45,389 nt of DNA, from NCBI RefSeq assembly GCF_016743775.1, contig NZ_JAEQMY010000041.1, positions 1 through 45,389 on the forward strand, written 5' to 3'. Source of the DNA: Microvirga aerilata. GTDB lineage: Bacteria; Pseudomonadota; Alphaproteobacteria; Rhizobiales; Beijerinckiaceae. Below are positions 16,126-24,214 of this stretch, piece by piece. Positions within the stretch are counted from its first letter, which is position 1. Each line of letters starts with the position of its first letter. The notes beneath the pieces are model-generated. The model saw nothing but the letters and a program-made list of their open reading frames with translations, ran no database searches and was not told the origin of the DNA. The position numbers and the translations under genes were made by a program.

Positions 16126-16515
16126 TCAGGCTGAGGCGCGCACGGCGCGGGACTGGCCTGTCTGGCTGATGGCGGCATCCAGGGAGCGCTCCCGGTCTTC
16201 CAGGCTCTCGGCCTTTTTCAGTTCCTCGAAGGCCTCGCCGAGCTCCGCCTTCGCATCGTCGAGCTGAATGTGAAGATTCTCGGCCGAGAGGCGAAGGTTG
16301 TCCCGCCGCTGGGCCGCAGCGCGCGCATAGGTTGGATAGGCAAAGTGGTTCGGGTCGGCGATGCCGGCCTTTTGCTCCTCCGCCGCGATCTCCCGGTCAA
16401 GGTCAGCCGCCATGCGGTCGAACTCGGCGATCATCATCTCGATCTGCGCCACCCTGCGACGTTTCTCGTCGACCTGAAAGCGTTTGAGGCGGATGAGCGT
16501 ATCCCGCGACTTCAT
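16126..16515 (-). CDS. fliJ: FliJ-like flagellar export chaperone
   Basis: This 129-residue protein is almost entirely helical and charged (…LIRLKRFQVDEKRRRVAQIEMMIAEF…, …AQRRDNLRLSAENLHIQLDDAKAEL…), with the antiparallel coiled-coil pattern and length of FliJ, the soluble component of the flagellar type III export ATPase complex. FliJ proteins diverge strongly, so the call rests on size, coiled coil and its position next to ctrA, where Rhizobiales commonly keep fliJ. It is divergent from ctrA across a 518-base region. No other flagellar gene is in the window. Confidence 0.75.
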   Translation of the reverse strand: MKSRDTLIRLKRFQVDEKRRRVAQIEMMIAEFDRMAADLDREIAAEEQKAGIADPNHFAYPTYARAAAQRRDNLRLSAENLHIQLDDAKAELGEAFEELKKAESLEDRERSLDAAISQTGQSRAVRASA

Positions 16516-17033
16516 CTTGATTCAACTCCACACGTCGCTGTTTCACTTCATCTCACGGATCGCTCAGTTATCCGCCAGACGTGAGACACCATCGCCGATG
16601 GAAGTTGACCCTTCCTTACCGGCTGCGACAAAAAAATCCGGCGCTGTTCAGCCTCTCGACACATTCCGTCGATCAACTCGTCCACAGCCCGGCCTCGTAA
16701 ACCTTTCGTTTACCGATTTCGTTAACACTGGCTTGGTCACGGGCGCGGCTTCATCCGATCCGCCTCCGGATGCAGACCAAACGCTTTGCTTGCAAGCTTT
16801 TCGGTTATTGTGAGGCCGTTCCGTATGGTGACCCAAAATCCACAGGATATTGGCTTTGTTCAGACGATTGGCTTGCCAAGGTCGTTAAGAGCTTGCGTCA
16901 GAGAATCAGGGTTTGTTAACCATTCTGTATTAGCGTTTCGAATCAGTTCAAAAGAGCATCCGTCGCAGGCCCTGCGGCGGATGGGCAGCCTTCCGCTGTT
17001 CGCACGCTCAAGGGCAAGGGCTGGGGATTGAAC
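16516..17033. other. Divergent fliJ-ctrA regulatory region
   Basis: No supported gene lies in these 518 bases. The part nearest ctrA is AT-rich and holds the CtrA half-site TTAACCAT at 16916-16923 and GANTC sites at 16903-16907 and 16940-16944. Further upstream, 'gtaaac' and 'gtttacc' words and a TTAA (about 16690-16730) lie near the fliJ side. Confidence 0.6.
16903..16944 (+). promoter_or_regulatory. GANTC sites flanking a CtrA half-site in the ctrA promoter region
   Basis: GAATC at 16903-16907 and again at 16940-16944 flank TTAACCAT (16916-16923), all within 42 bases and about 90-130 bases before the ctrA start. In Caulobacter, CcrM methylation of GANTC and CtrA autoregulation act at the ctrA promoter. 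The arrangement suggests the same double control here. Confidence 0.55.
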
Positions 17034-17735
17034 ATGCGCGTACTTCTGATCGAAGACGACAGCGCGACTGCGCAAAGCATCGAGCTGATGCTGAAGTCCG
17101 AGAACTTCAATATCTATACGACGGACCTCGGCGAAGAGGGCATCGACCTCGGCAAACTCTACGATTACGACATCATCCTTCTCGATCTGAACCTGCCCGA
17201 CATGTCGGGCTACGAGGTTCTGCGGACGCTGCGCGTCGCGAAGGTGAAGACGCCGATCCTGATCCTCTCCGGCATGGCCGGCATCGAGGACAAGGTGAAG
17301 GGCCTCGGCTTCGGCGCCGACGATTATCTCACCAAGCCGTTCCACAAGGACGAGATGGTGGCCCGCATCCACGCGATCGTCCGCCGCTCGAAGGGCCATG
17401 CCCAGTCGGTGATCACCACCGGCGACCTGATCGTGAACCTCGACACCAAGACCGTCGAGGTCGGCGGCGCCCGGGTTCACCTGACCGGCAAGGAATACCA
17501 GATGCTGGAGCTCCTCTCCCTTCGCAAGGGCACGACGCTCACGAAGGAGATGTTCCTCAATCATCTCTATGGCGGCATGGACGAGCCGGAGCTGAAGATC
17601 ATCGACGTCTTCATCTGCAAGCTGCGCAAGAAGCTCGCCAACGCCTCGCAGGGCCGCAACTACATCGAAACCGTCTGGGGCCGCGGCTACGTGCTGCGCG
17701 AGCCCACCGAGGCGGAGGAGCGCATCGCGATCTGA
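17034..17735 (+). CDS. ctrA: Cell cycle response regulator CtrA
   Basis: This 233-residue OmpR-type regulator is the master cell-cycle regulator of alphaproteobacteria. The N-terminus MRVLLIEDDSATAQSIELML is diagnostic. The phospho-acceptor is Asp51 (ILLDLNLPDMSGYEV), with Lys in 'YLTKPFHKDEM'. The winged helix (about 130-225) contains 'LTGKEYQMLELLSLRKGTTL' and 'KIIDVFICKLRKKL'. Phosphate reaches CtrA through CckA and ChpT; chpT lies 2.4 kb to the right. A Met codon two triplets earlier (17028) is ignored in favour of the conserved start. The C-terminus ends RIAI rather than the Ala-Ala ClpXP signal known from Caulobacter. A strong terminator follows. Confidence 0.98.
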   Translation: MRVLLIEDDSATAQSIELMLKSENFNIYTTDLGEEGIDLGKLYDYDIILLDLNLPDMSGYEVLRTLRVAKVKTPILILSGMAGIEDKVKGLGFGADDYLTKPFHKDEMVARIHAIVRRSKGHAQSVITTGDLIVNLDTKTVEVGGARVHLTGKEYQMLELLSLRKGTTLTKEMFLNHLYGGMDEPELKIIDVFICKLRKKLANASQGRNYIETVWGRGYVLREPTEAEERIAI

Positions 17736-17759
17736 CGCGAGCGACCATGGAATGAAAAG

Positions 17760-17786
17760 AGCCCGGCACCGCGACCGGGCTTTTTC
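17760..17786 (+). terminator. Rho-independent terminator of ctrA
   Basis: AGCCCGG (17760-17766) and CCGGGCT (17775-17781) form a perfect stem followed by five Ts. Confidence 0.88.
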
Positions 17787-17809
17787 ATTGCCGCCGGGTG
17801 GAGGTTCCC

Positions 17810-18247
17810 ATGAAATCGATTCTGCTGTCGTGGCAATTCTGGGCCCTGCTCTCGGCCGGTTGCGCGGCCCTCACGGCAGTCTTCGCCAAGATCGGCATCG
17901 AACAGATCAACTCCGATTTCGCGACGTTCATCCGGACCATCGTGATCCTGCTCGTGCTCGGAGCCATCCTGATCGGCAGCCGGCAATGGCAGCCTCTGAC
18001 ATCCGTCTCGGGCCGCACCTACTTCTTCCTGATTCTCTCCGGCCTTGCCACGGGCGCATCCTGGCTCTGCTACTTCCGGGCCCTGAAGCTCGGCGACGCC
18101 GCACGGGTCGCCCCGCTCGACAAGCTCAGCGTCGTGCTCGTTGCTTTGTTCGGCGTTTTCTTCCTCGGAGAGAAGCTGGCGACGCCGAACTGGATCGGCA
18201 TCGCGCTGATTTCAGCAGGCGCAGTTCTCGTCGCCTACAAGGCGTAA
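17810..18247 (+). CDS. Single-EamA-domain membrane transporter
   Basis: This 145-residue hydrophobic protein has four to five membrane segments and one EamA repeat ('CAALTAVFAKIGIEQINSDFATFIRT', 'LDKLSVVLVALFGVFFLGEKL', 'GIALISAGAVLVAY'). Full-size drug/metabolite transporters have two repeats, so this half-size form probably works as a dimer, as small EamA proteins do. The substrate is unknown. ATG 17810 is chosen because GGAGG lies just upstream; an in-frame GTG at 17798 lacks one. It ends 15 bases from a convergent full-length EamA transporter, with a small hairpin GGGTCT/AGACCC at 18256-18270 between and overlapping the ends. Confidence 0.88.
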   Translation: MKSILLSWQFWALLSAGCAALTAVFAKIGIEQINSDFATFIRTIVILLVLGAILIGSRQWQPLTSVSGRTYFFLILSGLATGASWLCYFRALKLGDAARVAPLDKLSVVLVALFGVFFLGEKLATPNWIGIALISAGAVLVAYKA

Positions 18248-18262
18248 GAGCCGGAGGGTCTC

Positions 18263-19108
18263 CTAGACCCGCATCAACGCAACTCCGCAGGTGATCAGGC
18301 AAGCCGCGACGATCCGCCCGGCGCTGGCCCGTTCCTTAAGGAAAACGACAGCGATCAATAAAGCGAAGAGCACACTCGTCTCGCGCAAAGCCGCCACCAG
18401 GGCAATGGGAGCTTGCGTGAAAGCCCAAACCGCAATCCAGTAGGAAGCAAGGGACATCACTCCCGCAGCCGCACCGCTTCGCCAATCCGATTTCAGTTTG
18501 GCAAAAGCCTTCTTCCCTCGCGATAACAAAGCAAAACTACAGGTGAAGATGCCGTCGACAACGGTTGCGATCAGGATGAAACCTGATGCGGCCTCCGAGA
18601 GCCTTGCCCCTATCCCGTCGATGAGGGTGTACGATGCCGTGCATCCCGCCGTGGCAAGGGCATAGCCCAACGCCTTTGGCGACATAGCCTCCGCGGCGCC
18701 ACTCCTCAAAGTCATCAGGCACACGCCTGGCCCGATGGCAGCGATCGCCAGGATCTTAGGACCCGCTATGGCCTCCCCAAGGATCAGGATACTGGCGCCT
18801 GCTACGAGCAGGGGAGCGGATCCGCGAGCGATCGGGTAGATCTGGGAAAGCTCACCATGCTCATAGGCACGGATCAAGGTGAGCTTGTAGCAGGTATGGA
18901 CAAGGCCCGATGCCAGAATCCAAGGCCAAGATGCGGCACTCGGCCAAGGAAAGAAGGGCAACAGAACGCAGCTTAAACCCATCTGCGCCAGCACGATCAC
19001 CAGAAGCGAGGAGAAGCGATCAAGGCCGACTTTCACCAGCCCATTCCAGCCCGCGTGCATGAATGCGGCCAATAGAACTGCGCCGAAAACGCTCAAGTCC
19101 ATCTTCAA
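18263..19108 (-). CDS. EamA/DMT superfamily transporter
   Basis: This 281-residue protein has about ten membrane segments in two EamA repeats; the second repeat contains 'AALRETSVLFALLIAVVFLKERAS' and the first 'YPIARGSAPLLVAGASILILGEAI'. It probably exports a small metabolite; the substrate is not evident. It is divergent from a LysR-type regulator, with a perfect palindrome between them, so the regulator most likely controls this transporter. Met codons at 19108 and 19102 are both possible starts. Confidence 0.88.
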   Translation of the reverse strand: MKMDLSVFGAVLLAAFMHAGWNGLVKVGLDRFSSLLVIVLAQMGLSCVLLPFFPWPSAASWPWILASGLVHTCYKLTLIRAYEHGELSQIYPIARGSAPLLVAGASILILGEAIAGPKILAIAAIGPGVCLMTLRSGAAEAMSPKALGYALATAGCTASYTLIDGIGARLSEAASGFILIATVVDGIFTCSFALLSRGKKAFAKLKSDWRSGAAAGVMSLASYWIAVWAFTQAPIALVAALRETSVLFALLIAVVFLKERASAGRIVAACLITCGVALMRV

Positions 19109-19190
19109 TCTCTCACAGACCGGTGTCTCTCGGCAGGGCTCAAGTTCGCCCGTTCGCTCATGTACCCTTGTTTCACTGAACTAAGCGGCT

Positions 19191-19206
19191 GATAATCGAG
19201 ATTATC
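19191..19206. promoter_or_regulatory. Palindromic LysR-type operator
   Basis: GATAATC (19191-19197), GA, GATTATC (19200-19206) is a perfect 16-base palindrome of the T-N11-A type. It lies 27 bases before the LysR gene start and in the region shared with the divergent transporter. Confidence 0.65.
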
Positions 19207-19232
19207 GAACAAACGATGTGCGCTTTTCTCAC

Positions 19233-20132
19233 ATGCCGCGACGCCGCCTCCCTTCCCTGAATGCCTTGATCGCCTTTGAGGCCGCTGCGAGGCTCGGGCG
19301 TATGACGTTGGCGGCTGATGAACTTGCCGTCACCCACGGAGCGATCAGCCGGCATGTCCGGCAACTGGAGGAGAAACTGGGCGTTCGCCTTTTCGAAGGT
19401 CCGAAGAACGCCCTGCGCCTGACGGATGCCGGGCGAGCACTGCTGCCTCACCTGACCTTGGGACTTGATCACATCGAGGCGGGGGTACGGACCATTGCGG
19501 ATGAAGGAGAGGGCACCCTCGACGTGTCCTGCACCGGCACCTTCAGCATGCGCTGGCTCATCCCGCGCCTTTATCGCTTTCAGGACGCCCATCCCGGTAT
19601 CGACGTCAGGCTATCGGCTTCTTACGCGCCGGTCGACTTCTCACGTGAGCGGTACGAGATCGCCATCAGGCTTGCGGAGCATCCCCTCCCGCCGGACGCC
19701 CCTGTAACGACCCTCTTTGCGGAATATGTCGGTCCTGTCCTCTCGCCAGCATTGGCCGCTCGTCTCGATCTCACGCAGCCGGAGCACCTCGAACGGGCTC
19801 CGCTCCTGCATACGATCACGCGCCGGCACGCCTGGGAGGATTGGGCGGCTCGAACCGGACACCTCACAAACTCAGGCTTGGTCGGAACAGAGTATGAGCA
19901 CTTCTACTATATGCTGGAGGCAGCCACGGCAGGCCTAGGGGTGTGCATCGCCCCATGGCCGTTCGTCATCGACGACATTCAGGCGAAGCGCCTGGTCGCA
20001 CCCTTCGGGTTTGTTCCCAACGGGCTCGATTATGTTGCGGTGCGCCAGCCCGGTCGCCATCGCAAGGCACAGGCCTTTTGCGATTGGCTGGCTCATGAGG
20101 CGGCAAGGACGCCTATGCCACAGCAGCCTTGA
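19233..20132 (+). CDS. LysR-type transcriptional regulator (GcvA-like)
   Basis: This 299-residue regulator has an N-terminal winged helix-turn-helix ('LPSLNALIAFEAAARLGRMTLAADEL … HGAISRHVRQLEEKLGVRLF', about 5-65) and a LysR substrate-binding domain of the GcvA type ('STGTFSMRWLIPRLYRFQ'-like strand at about 100-115). ATG 19233 is used because it gives the standard family N-terminus; an in-frame GTG at 19218 is a poorer choice. It likely controls the divergent EamA transporter through the palindrome at 19191-19206. Its 3' end overlaps the convergent chpT gene by 20 bases. The effector is unknown. Confidence 0.93.
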   Translation: MPRRRLPSLNALIAFEAAARLGRMTLAADELAVTHGAISRHVRQLEEKLGVRLFEGPKNALRLTDAGRALLPHLTLGLDHIEAGVRTIADEGEGTLDVSCTGTFSMRWLIPRLYRFQDAHPGIDVRLSASYAPVDFSRERYEIAIRLAEHPLPPDAPVTTLFAEYVGPVLSPALAARLDLTQPEHLERAPLLHTITRRHAWEDWAARTGHLTNSGLVGTEYEHFYYMLEAATAGLGVCIAPWPFVIDDIQAKRLVAPFGFVPNGLDYVAVRQPGRHRKAQAFCDWLAHEAARTPMPQQP

Positions 20133-20754
20133 TCGTCACCTCGTCGCCTTCGATGCTGAAGGCCATCGTCATGTTCGAGGCGCGGGCCACCATGCCGGCA
20201 TAATAGATCTGGATGCCGTGGGCATCGACCGTGCCGCTCTCAGAGTCTCCCGCCAAAAGGGCCTCGGAATGCGCCGGGATGCGGGCGTTGAGGCCCTTCG
20301 ACACGATGGTGAACGCACAGGCCTCCGCATCACCCGTGACGGTGACCGAAATCGAGCCGCCCCGCGGGATGGCGGTGGTGGCGATCATGATCAGGTTGAG
20401 GAGGAGCTTCACCCGGTTCTTCGGAAACAGGAGCCGGGGCGCCGACCAGGAGAAGGTGATCTTGTCGTCGAGGAAAAGGCCGCGGGCCACCTGCTCGGCA
20501 TCGCCGAGGTCGATGGAGGCGCCGGCCGATCCGGCCGCCCCAAAGGCCAAGCGGGCAAACTGCAGGCGCGCCGAGGCCTGTCTGGCGCTCTTCTGGATCA
20601 GGTCGAGGGCGAAGTCGCGCATGGAGGAGTCGCTGTCGTCCTCCAGCACTTCCAGGCCGTTGACGATTGCACCCACCGGCGAGATCACGTCATGGCAGAC
20701 GCGCGAGCAGAGGAGAGCGGCGAGGTCGAGCGAATCGAGCGAGATCGTGGCCAT
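20113..20754 (-). CDS. chpT: Histidine phosphotransferase ChpT
   Basis: This 213-residue protein is the phosphotransferase that passes phosphate from the hybrid kinase CckA to CtrA and CpdR. The phospho-accepting His21 sits in 'LLCSRVCHDVISPVGAIVNGLEVL', the ChpT dimerisation helix. The C-terminal part (about 85-213) resembles a degenerate histidine-kinase ATPase domain without N, G1 and G2 boxes, as expected for ChpT. The length is normal. It converges with the LysR gene, overlapping it by 20 bases, and is divergent from cysQ. Its presence near ctrA and sciP supports a functional CtrA phosphorelay. Confidence 0.95.
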   Translation of the reverse strand: MATISLDSLDLAALLCSRVCHDVISPVGAIVNGLEVLEDDSDSSMRDFALDLIQKSARQASARLQFARLAFGAAGSAGASIDLGDAEQVARGLFLDDKITFSWSAPRLLFPKNRVKLLLNLIMIATTAIPRGGSISVTVTGDAEACAFTIVSKGLNARIPAHSEALLAGDSESGTVDAHGIQIYYAGMVARASNMTMAFSIEGDEVTIKAAVA

Positions 20755-20926
20755 GGGGGCTCCGGAGGCACCGTAACGTCAGCTGTTTGTTCATGAAATC
20801 GAGGTTTCGACGCGCATGAGTACAGCCAAACAGGAAAGAGAACGTGAACCGGGATACCCGGCAACGAGTTCTTTGGAAAGCGGGCAAAAAGAGATCGACA
20901 GCCCTTGAGGGAACAGGCACAAAGCT

Positions 20927-21760
20927 ATGATGCGTTTCGATGGTCAGGCTCCCGACGAGATTGCCTTGAGGCTCGCCCAGATCGCCTTGGAGGCAGGACG
21001 GGTCCTGCGCACCATGGAAAGCGCGCTGATCGACAAGCGCATCAAGGATGACGGAACCCCCACGACCGCAGCCGATCTGGCGGCGGAGGCGTTGATCATC
21101 CAGCGCTTGAACGAGGCCTGGGACGGAGTTCCGGTGGTGGCCGAGGAAACCTCGAGCACCGTGCAGCCGGACGATTACTTCTTCCTCGTCGATCCCCTGG
21201 ACGGGACGGGCGACTTCATTCACGGCACCGGCGAATACAGCGTCAACATCGCCCTCATCCGTGGGCAGAGGCCCGTGGCCGCCGTGGTGGCCGCCCCTGC
21301 CATGGGGTCCATCTGGATCGCGGGAGACACCGCCCGGAGGGGATCGCTCCCCAGCGGGCAGGACACCGACTTCGCCTGGCAGGACACAAGGGTCAGGCCC
21401 GCCCCGGAAGCGGACCTTGTGGCGCTGGTCAGCCGCCGCCATGGGGACATCGCCACGGAAGCCTGCCTGTCGGTTCTGTCGATCGGCACGAGGCGCATGA
21501 CCTCGTCCGCCCTCAAATTCTGCCTCATCGCCTCAGGCGAAGCCGACGTGTATGTCCGCTGCGGCCCGACCATGGAGTGGGACACCGCCGCAGGGGACCA
21601 TATTCTCTGCCGCGCCGGCGGCAGCGTGGTCGGTCCGGGCGGGGTTCCCCTGACCTACGGGCACGAGGACCGCGGCTATCGGAACGGCCCCTTCGCGGCC
21701 ATCGGTGACACGGCGCTCGCGCCCAAGCTCGACCTTCCCGTCGCAGCCTCGGTGGCCTAG
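20927..21760 (+). CDS. cysQ: 3'(2'),5'-bisphosphate nucleotidase CysQ
   Basis: This 277-residue member of the inositol monophosphatase superfamily removes the 3'-phosphate from PAP or PAPS, the by-product of sulfate activation, in the cytoplasm. The metal site is visible as 'PVVAEE' (Glu), 'LVDPLDGTGDFIHGTGEYSVNIALI' (Asp/Leu-Asp) and 'EWDTAAGDHIL' near the C-terminus. The GDFIHGTGEYSVN stretch is the CysQ version of the family motif; an inositol or histidinol phosphatase role is less likely. Two adjacent Met codons open the frame. No other sulfur gene is nearby. Confidence 0.9.
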   Translation: MMRFDGQAPDEIALRLAQIALEAGRVLRTMESALIDKRIKDDGTPTTAADLAAEALIIQRLNEAWDGVPVVAEETSSTVQPDDYFFLVDPLDGTGDFIHGTGEYSVNIALIRGQRPVAAVVAAPAMGSIWIAGDTARRGSLPSGQDTDFAWQDTRVRPAPEADLVALVSRRHGDIATEACLSVLSIGTRRMTSSALKFCLIASGEADVYVRCGPTMEWDTAAGDHILCRAGGSVVGPGGVPLTYGHEDRGYRNGPFAAIGDTALAPKLDLPVAASVA

Positions 21761-21972
21761 AGGCCCCTCAAATCGCCAAGCGTCCCGATTTCAACTGAAC
21801 GCCGCAGGGAGGGTCCTTCCATGCGAGATGGCAGAACATGCCGCTCATCTTCCAGAAAGCACCACCCGTACAGAGATTGTTAGGGTTGATGACCGTAAAG
21901 TTCGAACCTCGATAGAAGCCTTTCGGCCCAAGACGGCCGGATTGTCCCCTGTCTCATGCGAGGAGATAGCCC

Positions 21973-22575
21973 ATGCGCTCCCGATCCAGGTTTCTTGCGG
22001 CTGCAGCTTTTGCCGCTCTTCTCGGCGCCCTGCCCCTGCCGGCATCCGCCCAGACCGTCCAGCGCGCCTACGCGACCAATCCCGGCAGCCCGGACTCGTT
22101 CAATTCCAACGAATTGGTCGAATCGGGCCATCAGTTCTTCGGCTCCGCCTCCCGCGGCCTTGCCCTTGCCATGCAGGAGGCGATCCGCCGGTGGGGCGAG
22201 CCCAACGGCTACATTCTCGGCCAGGAGGCGTCCGGCGCCTTCTTCGGCGGGCTGCGCTACGGCGAGGGCAAGCTGTTTACCCGCAATGCAGGCGATCGCC
22301 GGATCTTCTGGCAGGGTCCGTCCGTCGGCTTCGACGTAGGCGGCGAAGGCGCCCGCACGATGATGCTGGTCTACAACATGCCCTTCACCGATGCCCTCTA
22401 TAAGCGCTTCGTGGGCCTCGACGGATCGGCCTATTTCATCGGGGGCTTCGGCGTGACGGCCGCAGCGGCGGACGAAATGATCGTCGTTCCGATCAGGGCC
22501 GGCGTGGGCGCCCGCCTCGGGGTGAACGTGGGCTACCTGAAGTTTACGCCCGAGCCGACCTGGAATCCGTTCTAG
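21973..22575 (+). CDS. eipA: EipA family periplasmic protein (DUF1134)
   Basis: This 200-residue exported protein has a clear signal peptide (positive start, hydrophobic 'FLAAAAFAALLGALPLPASA', cleavage after about residue 26). The mature part carries the DUF1134 pattern 'GYILGQEASGAFFGGLRYGEG', 'GPSVGFDVGGEGARTMMLVYNM' and 'GARLGVNVGYLKFT'. In Brucella, EipA is a small beta-barrel periplasmic protein needed for envelope integrity, and in some relatives its gene is controlled by CtrA. The ribosome binding site GAGGAGA lies eight bases upstream. It stands alone after cysQ. Confidence 0.93.
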   Translation: MRSRSRFLAAAAFAALLGALPLPASAQTVQRAYATNPGSPDSFNSNELVESGHQFFGSASRGLALAMQEAIRRWGEPNGYILGQEASGAFFGGLRYGEGKLFTRNAGDRRIFWQGPSVGFDVGGEGARTMMLVYNMPFTDALYKRFVGLDGSAYFIGGFGVTAAAADEMIVVPIRAGVGARLGVNVGYLKFTPEPTWNPF

Positions 22576-22685
22576 GCCCCTGCCAAAAGCCCGGGGCGTT
22601 TCCGGGCCAGTGGAAACGCTCCGCAAATGCGCTACAAAGGGCGGTCTGGAGCAACACGGCTCCGGAAAGCTGCGCAGGCACAAGG

Positions 22686-22719
22686 CAAGGTGCTTGAGCG
22701 TTACCGGTCAAGCACCTTG
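22686..22719 (+). repeat. 12-bp perfect inverted repeat before coiled-coil gene
   Basis: CAAGGTGCTTGA (22686-22697) and TCAAGCACCTTG (22708-22719) are perfect complements with a ten-base loop. It ends 14 bases before the GTG start of the next gene, and no T run follows. A leader hairpin or an operator is more likely than a terminator. Confidence 0.55.
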
Positions 22720-22733
22720 GAGTTGGCGTCCGC

Positions 22734-23777
22734 GTGGTCCAATCCGTCATGATCTTTGCGCTGGGGTTCGTCGCAGCAACCCTCATCGCGCTTCTCATCA
22801 TTCCAGCCATCAATGCCCGGGCGGAGCGCCTTGCCCGCCGCCGGGCCGAGGCGCTTTTTCCCATGTCGATCTCGGAATTGACGGCGGAGAAGGACCATCT
22901 GCGCGCCGAGTTCGCCGTGCTGCAGCGGCGGATCGAGCGCAAGGCCGAGGAAGCCCTGGCGTTCAAGCACGAGAGCATGGAAGAGCTCGGCCGGCGGGCC
23001 ATCCGCATCGAAGCCCTGGAGGCAACCCTGGCCGAGCGGGACCGGACGGTCTCCCAGCTCGAGAGAGCCTTGGCCGACACCCAGACCCGCCTGGCGGCGA
23101 CCGATGAGGACCTGGCACAGACGAAGACCTTCCTGTCCGGCACCCGCGAGACCCTGACGGCCCTCGAGAATGCTCACCGGGCAACCCTGAACGAGTTGTC
23201 CAACACCCGCATGGAGCTGGAGCTGACCCAGCACGACCGCTCCAAGACGAAGACGGAGCTTCTTCATGCGGAGGAAAAGCTCCTCCGCCTGGAGACGGAA
23301 CATGCGGATGCGGAACGACGCCTCATGGCGGCCTTGAGCGATCTCGACGCCAAGCGCATCACCATCTCGGATCTCGAGACCCGGCTGATGACCCAGACCG
23401 CCCGGGGCAACGATTTCGAGCGGGCTCTGGGCGAGCGCCACAACGAACTGTCGGACGAACGCCTGCGTCTGGCGGAGCTGGCCAGGAGCCTTGCCGCCGA
23501 GCAGGAGCGCGGCCTGATCCTGGAGCAACGCATCCGCGAGATCGAAAGCGAGCGCGACGAGGCGCAAACCCGCCTCACCGGCCTGGAAAGCTCCGAGGGT
23601 CAGAACGACGAGCTGCGCCGCCAGATTTCCGAGGTGGCCGCCCAGATCATGACCAGCGGCAATGACCGTTCCCAGAGCGGCAAGCCTCGCGAGACCAATG
23701 CCTCCCGCGACAGCAACGGCCCCCGCGAGAACAACAAGTCCCGCGAGGGCAAGCGGCGCAGGTCGGCGGGGAAGTAA
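22734..23777 (+). CDS. Membrane-anchored coiled-coil protein
   Basis: This 347-residue protein has one N-terminal membrane segment ('MIFALGFVAATLIALLIIPAIN', about 6-27), then a long Glu/Arg/Leu-rich coiled coil from about residue 45 to 310, and a disordered basic tail (SRDSNGPRENNKSREGKRRR). It probably sits in the inner membrane with a long cytoplasmic rod and could serve as a scaffold for division or envelope functions; no family function is known to me. The start may be GTG 22734 or ATG 22749; the second gives the membrane helix directly. A 12-bp hairpin lies just upstream. Confidence 0.85.
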   Translation: MVQSVMIFALGFVAATLIALLIIPAINARAERLARRRAEALFPMSISELTAEKDHLRAEFAVLQRRIERKAEEALAFKHESMEELGRRAIRIEALEATLAERDRTVSQLERALADTQTRLAATDEDLAQTKTFLSGTRETLTALENAHRATLNELSNTRMELELTQHDRSKTKTELLHAEEKLLRLETEHADAERRLMAALSDLDAKRITISDLETRLMTQTARGNDFERALGERHNELSDERLRLAELARSLAAEQERGLILEQRIREIESERDEAQTRLTGLESSEGQNDELRRQISEVAAQIMTSGNDRSQSGKPRETNASRDSNGPRENNKSREGKRRRSAGK

Positions 23778-23807
23778 GGCTCAGCCCCCCTCCCACCGTT
23801 CACGGGA

Positions 23808-24161
23808 TCATTTCGGATCGATCTGCTGATTTCCGCCCGCGCTGCCCGGCGGCCGGATGACCGGGGTCGTGCCGGGGTTCGGCACCGGAGCCGGCACGGT
23901 GATGTCCGGCGTTGCGGTCTCCGGCGGACGGATCACGCCGTCGGTCTGTTCAAGCTTTTCACTCAAGGTCCTGGTCGAGCCCGTCTCGGCGGGCCCGTTG
24001 GTCCCCGACAGGTTGCTGTCGGGCTCCACCTTCTCGGCGGGCATCTGGCTCGGCGCGGGCATGTTCGGGGCCTGCTGGTTCAGCACCCCGGGATTCTGCG
24101 CCAGGGCAGCCGTGCTAAGGCCGGCTGCCAGGATCGTGGATAGGACGAGCACTCGCGTCAT
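23808..24161 (-). CDS. Small secreted Pro-rich hypothetical protein
   Basis: This 117-residue protein has a signal peptide (MTRVLVLSTILAAGLSTAALA, cleavage about residue 21) followed by a low-complexity Pro/Ser/Thr/Asn-rich chain without obvious fold ('ITVPAPVPNPGTTPVIRPPG'). It is likely periplasmic and disordered. The family is not recognised. A good ribosome binding site (AAAGGAG) precedes the ATG. It converges with the coiled-coil gene and lies downstream of the transaminase on the same strand, 53 bases away. Confidence 0.75.
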   Translation of the reverse strand: MTRVLVLSTILAAGLSTAALAQNPGVLNQQAPNMPAPSQMPAEKVEPDSNLSGTNGPAETGSTRTLSEKLEQTDGVIRPPETATPDITVPAPVPNPGTTPVIRPPGSAGGNQQIDPK

Positions 24162-24214
24162 GGGTCGCTCCTTTGGGAAGGCAACGGACGACCATGGGGC
24201 GGGTTCCGATCAGG

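Noticed and set aside
22590..22620. Hairpin after eipA as a Rho-independent terminator
   Set aside because: Two alternative stems (GCCCGG/CCGGGC and GCGTTTCC/GGAAACGC) compete and no T run follows, so I could not support it.
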